Positions 45,450 through 55,410 of a DNA stretch of 64,000 nt are shown one piece after another; the stretch's first letter is position 1, and the number at the start of each line of letters is the position of its first letter. Made by a program: the position numbers and the translations under genes. Under the pieces are notes generated by a model. That model worked only from the letters and a program-made list of their open reading frames with translations. It ran no database searches and was not told where the DNA came from. Source of the DNA: Clavaria fumosa (taxonomy: Eukaryota > Basidiomycota > Agaricomycetes > Agaricales > Clavariaceae); the NCBI GenBank assembly GCA_951802425.1, contig OX637797.1, forward strand, positions 186,001 through 250,000. The letters are read 5' to 3'.

Positions 45450-45798
45450 TAATAGTCAATAAAACGTCGGCTAATTATATTGATAATAATCAATTTTCCC
45501 ACTTCGTCAACTCAATGTCAAATGTTAGTCAGGTAAATGTTGCAAATAGTCAAGCAAAAGTCATAGATTGCAAGGCTAAAGTCGAGGCAAAGTCCAACAA
45601 TTTCAAGGGTGTTATGATGCGCTACCTGCTCTACATCAACCCCTCCAGACTCCTTTCTTCCCTTGTCGCTGAATAACTGTAAGAAATTATCAATATCATC
45701 TAAGGAACGCTTACTGAGCCTACAATCCCTTCAATCACCTCCGCTGAAATATTCGTTTCACGCAGAACCACGGATATTAGATCTGTAGCTCATAAAGG

Positions 45799-48176
45799 TT
45801 AGAAATCCATCTGAGAAAAAGAAGCATAAAAATTTCTTTGGTGCGGCTCTTCTTTGCCGCACCAGCTTGAGAGCTCTGCTTGAGGAGCTCTTTGAGCTCC
45901 TCTTTCGTCAAAAGCTAGACAAGGTGAGTCCGTTTGCACTCTAATAACAGAAGCGGAGTTTACCTGCAACCGGGTGCGAAGTGCTGGTTGGGGGGAGGGC
46001 ATAACTGTGGGACTGGCCAGCATCTGCAGAGGAGGGGGTGGGGCCGCCGCCGAAGTTGCCACATCCGACAATGAAGGAGCCGTGACCTACATGTTTGGAA
46101 TAAGTAGAAGAAATCCTGAGACAGAAACGACGCACCATTTCTTTACTTCTCCATGCCTCCCAAAGCTGTTCAATGACCATACCTAAATACATATCGCTCA
46201 AGTATGATGACGGCTTGATTCCCTTCTGAGCGCAAATATATCTTGCGATGACTGAGGTCTTGAGGGCAGCAGCAATCAATCGACAGGCAGTTGTGGTGTT
46301 TCCGACGCTGTCCCAACTGGTCAGCACGCTACGCAAGGAGAGATGACCGGAAGTGAACTGGGCATGGCCCCAGCTCTCATTCCTGTCATCTTCAGAGATG
46401 CTTGGGTCGTTCGGGTCGGCGTTCTCGATGCGTTCAATGAAGGCAATCATTTCTTGAGAAGGTTGAGCACTGTCGGGGATGATGTTCGTGCTCATGGCGT
46501 CAAGGAGGTTGATGGCGAGCGGAATCGACGAAAATTCTTGCGAAAATAAGACTGTTAAAGATGTGCGGCTCAGTAATGTCAAACTAGACGTAATAAGAGT
46601 ACATTACATACCTTTAAGACTTTCAACTGCATGAAATGTGATCGATGTGAGCAGGCGAATATCGTGCAAAGAACTTGGGACGCACAAGAGGCTACAATAT
46701 GAGCACTACACGCATTTGCGCCATCGCCAGTGTTGATGCTGCTGCTGGCCTGCACATTACTCTTATCAGTCATTTGATTTGAGGAGCCATTGGTCGTAGT
46801 GTCGTAGGTTGTGCCCTGGTTGGTGACCAGATTCGAGGCGCTATCGGTAGTTGCGTTGCCGTCTGCACGAGCCTTCCCTTTTCTTGATGAGATCGAGAGG
46901 CTGTGAGTCATGTGAGTCGTGGCAGCAGTACTTGTGTTGATGCTGGCCATCGTGCCAATGTTCGTATTCGCATTCGCGCTGCTGGTAGCACTTGTGCTGG
47001 GGCCTGGAATGGTACTCGTAGAGGCGATCTTACTCTTGGGTTTTAGGAAGCCTGGGGCGGCGAACTTGGTGCGTTTCAGGGGATCTACATGTAAATACGC
47101 AATGAGATAATGCTTGAAACTGAAAAGCATATGTACCAGTAGTTTTGTTCTTTTTGTTCTTGGGAGATTGCATAGGCAATGTAGGTCGCTTCGAACCACT
47201 GGGGGAGGGCGGGGGATAAGTGGGAGGACGGGCGGTAGGGCGGGCGGACGGATTGGTGCTGTGCGATGTCGTATCGTCCTCGGTTTCGTCATAGTCACAA
47301 TCTTTGGACTTGTCATTTCGAATAAGGAGAGAATTACCGAGGACATGATCTGCCTTCCAGTGCGCAGCACAGAGCCTCAAAAGGGGCTGTTGCTTCTCCA
47401 TCTTTGCGATTGCGGTCATCCATTCCTGAGGGAAGTAGGTGTGGAAATATGTCTTGGTCTTGGCGTGTCCTTTCGCTCGTCGATCGGATGGTGGGGAGAG
47501 TTGCAGGAGGTCGATTTTGACAAGCCGAGCTGTCGCCTTGATCGCAGACCATTCACCGGCGGAGACCATCGTCCCATCGGGATGGCGGATAGCTTTGTCC
47601 ATTGCGGGTCTTGATAAATTTGACTCGGAAATCTTCATGTCGGGATCGCATTTACAGTCGTCGAGGCACCAGAGAACTTCGGGTGGGTATTGGGTCGGTC
47701 TCGTCGCTGGTTGGAAGTCAAATGATATGGTTGAGTACGAGTCGCTGGGCGAGATTGAAGTTGTTCCTGGCAATGGTGAAATCTTTCCCCTATATTTGAA
47801 TTAATGAGTAAACGAAGAGGAAAAAGAGAAAAAAGAAAAAAAGGAACCCTAATTGTCGCCAATTGGCGGTCTTGAGATCCTCGATCTCTGTGCGAAGGCG
47901 GTTGTTTTCGAGATAAAGAACTTGTTGCGTTTGTAGTGCCTTGACAGCCTGTGTGGATGCATCCTGCCAGTTATTGTACATCTGTTGTACATGAGGGTTC
48001 TTGAGGAGGTCTGCGAGCTCGAGGTGTTCAATACGAAGCGAAGGGGGCATCGGATGCATCATGGCATTGTTGTGGCGAGCTGGTTGAAGTGATGAAGAAA
48101 ATGAGGGGGCATTGGGCATTTGAAAAAGAGCGTCGTTATCAAACATAATCGGTTGGGGGAAAACAGAGGGAGCCAT
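45799..48176 (-). CDS. Accessory gene of the large transposon, unknown function
   Basis: Minus strand, at least four exons, starting at ATG 48176 and transcribed away from the transposase. Exon 1 encodes a Met/Pro-rich start and a helical segment (LELADLLKNPHVQQMY, QQVLYLENNRLRTEIEDL). Next is a conserved-looking block: IRHPDGTMVSAGEWSAIKAT, FPQEWMTAIAKMEKQQ and LLRLCAAHWKADHVLG; its intron to the following exon (47136-47095) is clear. Then come a Ser/Thr/Asn-rich linker and a block with RLIAAALKTSVIARYICAQ and SDMYLGMVIEQLWEAWRSKE. I recall similar proteins in many mushroom genomes near transposons, but no function. The end near 45799-45900 is approximate. Confidence 0.6.
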
Positions 48177-48374
48177 GGAGAAGAGGGGGATAGGGATAGC
48201 GGGCCGATGAGTTGTACTTTGCTTTGCAACCGCGCGCTGCGCACAGCCTCAAATATTACTCCCACGCCACAAAGCGGCGACAAAGTGCTGATGCGAGTGC
48301 TGGAATGCTGATGCCCGCACTGCTGCACCTTGCCCTCCACATCCTCTCTCCCTCTGCACCCTCTCTACTTCTGG

Positions 48375-51300
48375 ATGTTCTGCTACTGCTCTCAGTGCTT
48401 TCCCTCTCGCAGTAGGGCTCTGAGGACTATCCACAGGCACCTCAAGGATGACTCAGATCTACTGAGCCAAGGTGGCCATACTGATGAGTTCCTTATGCAC
48501 TTACAGGACTGTATTGAGAGGACCATGGACTCTCTCTCAGACATAGAATCTGGTCAACAAGGTAAGTCTCATTCCATATCTCAAGTTCTTTGCTCATAGT
48601 CTTCATTTACACTAGCTGAAATGGACTCTAAGGGTATGTTTTATATGTTTTATTTGATGCAAATATTAGATTGACATTTCTGGCCCTTCAGAATCTTATA
48701 CTGGCCAAGAATCCTATATTAGCCAAGGTAAGATAATTTTCACCTCACTGAACTGTTTCACATGCTGATGCTGACATATAGGGACCATGGACATAGATCA
48801 AGGTACAGTAGGCCTGGGACTAATTTAATAGAAATTGACTTATTTATTATGCGCTCAGATCCTTCGGCAATACAAGGTAATGTTTGCCTCACCTTAATTT
48901 TATTCATACTCAAATGGCAAATTTAATAGATGCTGAACAATCAGATGATGCAGATGGTGAGTTTCTTTCCTACTTTATTACATGCTAGTCTATATGTACA
49001 AAAATCTCATCTGAAAGTAGATGAAGATGAAGATGTCTCATCCCCTATGGAGCTGCTGGTGTTCCCTGCAGCAGAGGATAGAATAACTTGTTCCAGTGGC
49101 TCAGAAAGTTCTGGGAGCAAGGGTGATGATGAGATGGATGATGGTCTGGATGGTGGCTTGGATGATGGCCTGGATGATGGCCTGAATGATGGCCTGGATA
49201 GTGGGGATAATGTTGGGTGGGAGAGAAGTCATTCAGATGATGAACCAGAGGGGGATGTGAAATTCAGTCTCCCAAGCTCTTTGATGGGACTCCATCAAAA
49301 CCTGCTTGGAGGGTATACTGTCCCCCCAATGCCAACTTCTCCAATGCCTCAAGTTGAGGAATTGAGTGCATCTGAATTGCATTCATTGAGGCACTATGTC
49401 GCTTGGAGGGCAACTGGGGGAACTCTGAAGGCATATAATTCTCATGCCAAAGTGCTTGAGGCTGCAGCTGGGGTGGAGATAATGTCATTACATGCTGCAA
49501 AAAGTCATGCAGTTAAACTGACAGGTTTGAGGCCTGTACAGATTGACATCTGTCCCCACACTTGTATTGCTTATACTGGAGAGTTTGAAGACAGAGATTC
49601 TTGCCCTTTCATTCGAGATGGGAAAGTATGTGGTGAACCACGCTTCCGAAAGCAGAGCAGCAAGTCCAAAAGACAAAAACCTTGTGCTCAAATGCTGCAA
49701 CTGGAAATAATGGGAACCATCAGGGCAATGTTTGCCAATGCAGAGACCTCACAGCTTTTGCGTTATCGAGACAAGTGTCTGCAGCAGGCTCTGCACCTAG
49801 TGGCCACAGCATCTGAGCTGCATAGATATTCAGATTTTGCAAATGCCAAAGTCCATATGCACCATTATAAAAATATGGACCTTTTCAAGGACTCACGTGA
49901 CATTGCATTAGCAATTTCTACAGATGGGGCTCAGTTAACAATGAAGAAGCAATCAGAAACTTGGCTCTTGATTGTGATTCTCCTCAACCTTCCCCCTGAG
50001 ATTCGATATCAGTCAGGAAATTCTATTATTGGCTTTGCCACTCCAGGACCAAAGGCTCCTGGGAATATTGAATCATTCTTCTACCCCCTGTTTGAAGAAA
50101 TGGCAAAAGCTAGTGAAGGGATATGGATGTGGGATGCAGTGGATTCATCCTATTTTCTCAACCGAGCTTATATTTGTATGGCCTTGGGGGACATGCTGGG
50201 ATCAGCCAAGCTCAATGGGATGGCAGGCCATTCAGCAATCTATGGAGACCGTTTCAGTATGGTTAGGGGTGCACGAGCAAGCAGAAGAAAAGGTGCAAAG
50301 GCTCAGTACTACCCTATTGCACCACCAGAAAGTGAAACTTACAACCCTGAACGACCAACATCATATGATCTGGATAATTTGCCAATACGTGATGAGAGCT
50401 CATATTGGGATATGATAGAAAAACTGCAGGGTGCAAGAAGCCAAGCAGCCCGAATGGCTATCACTAGAGAAACAGGCATAGCACGGATGCCTCTGTGTGC
50501 TGCTAGCCCTGCATTCATACATCCCACATTCTTTCCTCTGGATCCATTCCATCTTCTTTATGAAAACTGCATGGCATTCATTTGGGATTTGTGGACAGTC
50601 TTCAGCTCACCATCTGAGTCTATCCACTTAGATGCTGAGAAGGCTTCTCACCTTGGTCGCCTTGTGACTAAGGGAATGTCAACACTTCCTCCTGCACTTT
50701 GTGGACTTGTTCGTGACCCCCATCTAAAGCGTCAAAGTCAGTACAAAGTTTATGAATGGATGGCATTGCTCCATTGGTATATTCTGCCAATTGGAATTGA
50801 ACTGGGATTCAATCCTACAGTTCTGGAGAACTTCTCTCTTTTTGTTGAAGCTGTTGAGTTCTCTATGACAATCTGTCCAAGGACTGAAAGTGAGCTCCAT
50901 GAGCTCCATGTCTTAATAAAGAAGTTTCTGGAAGGATTTGAGAGGCTGTATGTTGGCAAGGACTCAGAAAAAGTTTCCAGGTTCAGGCTTTGTATATTTC
51001 AACTCATCCACATTCCAAGGCATGTGGAATGGAATGGCTCAATCAGACTTGGTTCCCAAGCAACAGTGGAAAGGGCTATTGGAGAAATGGGTCATCAGAT
51101 CCACTCAAAGAAACGTCCTTTTGCAAACTTGGCCAACATCATATTTGAGAGAGAATTAGTCAGGGCATTGCTGCTTTACTATCCAGTTTTGTCCCTGAAA
51201 GCACAAGAAGCTCCAAGGGATGTTTTGAGGCCAATCAAACAGGTCAAAATCCTGAAAAAGGAATTTGCTGTGGGTCAGAAGTTTTTCTTACATTTGAAAG

Positions 51301-51770
51301 AAATCTGTACCTGGTTGGGGAGGGACTTTGACCCTGGTCTCAAATTGCAGAGATGGGCAAAAGTTAGGATTCCTGGTAAGGCTGTGCTCCGCAGTCAACT
51401 GAGTGAGTTGGGAGACAACCCTCCAACCAGGTCTGCACGATATTTTGAAGCCAAGGTGGAGGGAACTGCAGAGCCATTGTTTGGTGAAGCAATTGCAATG
51501 TATGAAGTGATAGAGACACAACAACTGCTGGTGCTCTATCATTCATTGGTTAATGTTCACCAAGTTCTGAAGCAGTGGAGAGGATGTTGGTCAAAGGACA
51601 TCTGCATTTTACTGGCATCAGACCTCTGCAACATTGTTGGGATTTGGAATGGAAATGAGCATGTTTACATTCTGAGGAAACATCCAGGATTAGGAATCTT
51701 ACACCCAGAGGAATGTGGTGTAGAAATCAATGATAGAGAAGGAGAAGGAGAAGATGAGGAAGAAAGTTAA
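48375..51770 (+). CDS. Tnp2/Plavaka-like transposase, 1018 residues, with five micro-exons
   Basis: Exons 48375-48561, 48616-48633, 48692-48727, 48782-48802, 48859-48876, 48930-48956 and 49021-51770, total 3057 nt. The first exon has a Cys/His-rich start (MFCYCSQCFPSR...TIHRHL), perhaps a zinc finger. The tiny exons build an acidic linker. The large exon begins with acidic Asp-Gly repeats and contains the family signatures CPHTCIAYTGEFEDRDSCPF, LLRYRDKCL, ALAISTDGAQLT, LLNLPPEIRYQSGNSIIGF and PGPKAPGNIESFFYPLFEEM. These resemble Tnp2-type transposases grouped as Plavaka in mushrooms (CACTA/EnSpm side). A late block (WNGSIRLGSQATVERAIGEM) also fits. No stop interrupts it, so the protein may be functional. 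The start at 48375 is the first in-frame ATG but an upstream exon cannot be excluded. Confidence 0.85.
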
Positions 51771-51786
51771 TTGATGCTGCTGTGCT

Positions 51787-51841
51787 GCTGTAGTTGTAGT
51801 TGTAGTTGTAGTTGTAGTTGTAGTTGTAGTTGTAGTTGTAG

Positions 51842-51881
<40 letters not shown>

Positions 51882-52215
51882 ACTTGTTGTACTTGTACCC
51901 ATGTTTGTAGTTGTGCTTCTAGTTGTGTAAGGCTGTAGGCCTTTCTCTATTCCATTCATGTCTACTTGGCATATCATATGAGCACTGCTGCTAGATGGTA
52001 CGAGTCAGTCTCCATTGGGCCACTCATATATTTACTACACCTTTGTATAATGATTAGGTGACTTCTCCTCTACAAAGAACTACTTACTCAATGTACACAT
52101 CAAGTCTGGTTCTACTGATGGATAAGTTGTGCTTTACAAGATGTGTTTGTAGTAGTCTTGCTTGTAGTAGTAGTAGTAGTAGTAGTTGTTGTTGTTGTTG
52201 TTGCTGCTGCTGTTG
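51787..52215. repeat. GTAGTT/GTT and TAG/GTT microsatellites
   Basis: 51790-51890 is (GTAGTT)n followed by (GTT)n and GTACTT units. 52158-52210 is (GTA)n followed by (GTT)n and (GCT)n. They lie just after the transposase stop. A threonine-rich minus-strand frame over the first is only the repeat. Confidence 0.9.
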
Positions 52216-52239
52216 CCATGTCAAGGTGTGATTCTGGAG

Positions 52240-53960
52240 GTAATTAGGATGTGACAATAGAAAGGAATTTCATTGGTGCAATTCTAAAATGGAGTGGAAG
52301 ACAAAACCTAAGGATACAGCTCATGGGTAAAATCATAGGGTGGCTGAATTGGAATGGCAGGTTGAGCACAATGGAGTTGACATCATTACCAATACCAGCT
52401 CCTCCTATATGACATGCAGTGTGTGCTGTTTGTAGGGTGCTACATTGGTCCTCCTTGTCATCACAAGAACTCCCTAGATGGTGGTCTGAGGAAGCCAATC
52501 AAAACTGGTGCAGGTCTAGCCACAGCAGAAAGAGTTCAGGGCTACCACATGACTATCTCAGTGAGTCAAGGACATCCTGAGCATAGGAAACAGTAGGCAA
52601 ACAATGCTTCATGGCAGGCTGACCAGACTCCACCCACATATGACATATATGACATACTGGTCATGTATGTCTAGGATAAGGTGGCCCACATATATGAACA
52701 TAGCAAACAGGCTGTTGATGCTTTCAGCACTCTGTCATCAACTACAAAGTATTGTGTGGGTGATATATGCAGAGCCCTCTCAATGAATATGCTGCTTTAC
52801 AATATCTTTTGAGGAAGAAGATCAACATCTGATAGGAACCTCATTTCTCTTTTTTTTTTGTGGCCAATTCTTACCCCACTCAGGTCCTGAAGAAGAATTG
52901 CTATTTGCATTTGAGTGAGTTTAGATGTAAATTATGCTGCCACAGATTCATACTATCAACATATTCCATTTGTCTGTGGACTTAGTTTGCACAAGGTGCA
53001 CTCCTTGTGAAGAAAAATCAGCACAATGGTTCATTCTAGCCATCTTCTCTGCTAATGTTCAATTGTCATTGTAACACAGCAATCTCTTTAAGTTTGACCA
53101 ATTCATCAAAGGAGAGCTGCTTACAATAAATATCTTTTTGAATGCTGTCAGCTTCCTCCACATCTCTCATGAAATCGAACACAAGCCAGGGAAGAACAGG
53201 CATAATGACAAAGGTGATCAGAATCCTCTACACTCATCCAGAGGACTATAAGCTTGCATGCAAATGGCTGATGGATGCACTCAAGGTTGGCAAAGAAGAC
53301 ATACATGACAAATACCCTCCTTATATTGTCTCTCTCATCATGAACAATCCTGACAGCAGGAAGCTTGATGGGCTAAGAACACTCACAGAATAAGGATGCT
53401 TGTCAATTTTGTTGATCCCCTTCTCTGTCAGTAGCACAGATGCCTGGGTGTTGTCCTAGAATTCAAGCATTGCCTGGCACAGCAATGGGTCTTTGCTAAG
53501 CTCAATCAGAAGTGTCAGACATGCACATGCAGGGAGCTCTTTGGATGACTGTGCATTGACCATGTCCAGATCTGGGAACTGCTCTGCATATGCTATAGGA
53601 CTGAGTTCTTGATCATCCATAAGCTGGGTTTGATGTTGTGTTGTGAGGTTGAGCCAGGACCATGAAGTTCAGACATCAACAAACCTACCAATTTGTGACC
53701 AGACTCTTCTTTGCTACTTCATATGCAGAGATTCTAGTGGGTGTCTTCTGTTTCTTGGTTTCCATCTGCTCTCCTCATTATGGAATGGGAAGTGGAAGTC
53801 ATATTGTTTTTATCCTTGCATTTCATTTTCATAACTAACCATGCTGTGCATCTGTGAGCACTTTCAATGCTTGTGAATTTGGTTGGATGTGATCCCATGT
53901 GGTGGCCACCAGCAACTGCCACCTTTCTGACAATGAGCAGCACTTTGCCCAAGATCATAT
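52240..53960 (-). pseudogene. Decayed coding sequence in the large transposon
   Basis: Minus-strand frames with protein-like composition are broken by stops and shifts. At about 53640-53300 comes DLDMVNAQSSKELPACACLT, then LLTEKGINKIDKHPYSVSVL. At about 53230-53060 there is WLVFDFMRDVEEADSIQKDI followed by FDELVKLKEIAVLQ. A plus-strand 83-codon frame at 53142-53393 overlaps and is probably a shadow. I do not recognise the protein. It may be a third gene of the transposon that has lost function. Confidence 0.35.
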
Positions 53961-54049
53961 ATCTGCCAAAGTTCTACTGTAGCCCTCCTTTTTCCTCAGA
54001 TCTTGCACTTCAGGATGTGAGTGTGCAGACCAGTGCATCAGACTATGAA

Positions 54050-54341
54050 ATGACTATCATTTGACTACTGCCTGACTATTTCCTGACTGTCATCTGACTG
54101 AGTTCCATGGGAAATCCAAAGCTCGGCCGGAAATAACATGATCAGAATTGTAAAACCACTGGATGACCACTGCCTGACTACTGCCTGACTATTGTTTGAC
54201 TATTGTCTGGCTGATTTCCCACCAGATGACATCCTGTTCCTGACCGATCAATTTGATGACTATTACATGACTAATGGTTGACTATCATTGACTAAAGGTG
54301 TACACTTCCTTGACTTCACACGACTTTGTGTTTTTACAGAG
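54050..54341. repeat. Right subterminal TGACTA repeats and terminal repeat
   Basis: TGACTA, TGACTG and TGACCA recur more than a dozen times, for example TTTGACTACTGCCTGACTAT, the inverse of the TAGTCA motif at the left end. The stretch ends with the terminal repeat at 54322-54341. Confidence 0.75.
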
Positions 54342-54569
54342 GGTCAAGGCAGTCATCTAGTCACACATGTAACTGTAAAGCAAGAAACTGATTCAATCAT
54401 CATCACACTTTTTAGACAGCATTCTACATTGTAAATTTAACATAGGATTGTTGAGCATGTGGACTCAATCCTTCCCAATTATTTTCAGAATTTATTATAT
54501 TCAGACTAGGATGCAGGGACAGTTTTTCTGTCAGTAGGACAGATACTGTGGCTGTGACTTATGGGTCTC

Positions 54570-54735
54570 AATAGGCAATGACGGCGACAACGACGACCGC
54601 TGGTGCGTGTTCCTCCCTCTTTCTTTTTTCACCCACCCCCTCTCTCTCCCCTCCCTCTCTCCCTCTCTTCAGCAGTGGCACAATGATGACGGCGGCAGGA
54701 GGGGCAACAATGATGACAACGGCGACAGCTAGCTT
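54570..54735 (-). repeat. Piece of repeat R1 (R3)
   Basis: Inverted match to the tandem unit of R1: GTGTTCCTCCCTCTTTC, a CT-rich tract CTCTCTCCCTCTCTTCAGCA and GGCAACAATGATGAC. Confidence 0.7.
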
Positions 54736-54743
54736 CCAACAAG

Positions 54744-55036
54744 TAGGGATGCCACGGTCCGGTTAAGTCCGGTTCAGGGCCAATTTTTTCGAACCCCGAA
54801 CCGGACTTTAGGTCCGGTTCAGGCCAAATTCCGAACCTTGAACCTGAGTTCGGTCCAAGTCCAGTTCATTGGACCGGACTTTTACCAAATAAGGTAATGG
54901 TTCGCCCAAATTTGGGCTTCTGAACCTCAATTTTGGTTCGGTTCACCCACTTGGCTGAACCTGAACCTCATTTTCGGTTCGGTCCAGTCCAGTTCAGGTT
55001 CGAACCAAAGTTCAGAACTGAACCGTGGCATCCCTA
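54744..55036. mobile_element. hAT-type MITE, 293 bp, with 8-bp target duplication
   Basis: It starts TAGGGATGCCACGGT and ends with the exact inverse ACCGTGGCATCCCTA. It is flanked by CCAACAAG on both sides (54736-54743 and 55037-55044). Eight-bp duplications and a YAGGG start are characteristic of hAT elements. The interior is made of GGTTCGG/GAACC tracts in both orientations and codes for nothing. Confidence 0.95.
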
Positions 55037-55410
55037 CCAACAAGGCAGCCAGCGAGCCATCCCCGACCAGACCGCTGGGTCTCAGCAGCGCAACTCTGGA
55101 GTTCGCGCGAGAGCGGTAACGCGTGAGTTGTTAGTACTATGTAGTGCGAAGTGTTACAAGATAATACGGACCTGGAGTTCGCGCGAGAGCGGTAACGCGT
55201 GAACTCCTGGTAAACTATCGCGGCAGTACTTAAGGCAAGACGAACACTACGAAGCAAGAGTCTAAAGGTTAAATGAATCAAAGTACAAAGAAGGGCCGGA
55301 CAAGAGAAGAGCGGCGGGAGAACCACGGATCCGCGCGAGGCGCGGATCCGAGTGAGTCGGAACGAGGCATCTGGGTATGCTCTTCGTCACTCCCACTTGC
55401 CGAGCTCCCA

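Larger units (their letters stand above)
42625..54341 (+). mobile_element. Large Tnp2/Plavaka-type transposon with a second gene and a nested pogo-like element, 11.7 kb
   Basis: The 20-bp end CTCTGTAAAAACACAAAGTC at 42625-42644 is repeated exactly in inverted orientation at 54322-54341. Both are flanked by GGTCAAG (42618-42624 and 54342-54348), consistent with a 7-bp target duplication. Inside each end lie clusters of TAGTCA oriented toward the centre, a usual form of transposase-binding subterminal repeats. Between them are an opposite-strand gene (45799-48176), the transposase (48375-51770) and a decayed coding stretch (52240-53960). A pogo-like element (42821-45449) sits in the left subterminal repeats. 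Without it the element is about 9.1 kb. The identity of the termini is direct; that all content moved together is inference. Confidence 0.75.

Noticed and set aside
51699..51977. Poly-threonine protein on the minus strand
   Set aside because: A translation of the GTAGTT/GTT microsatellite.
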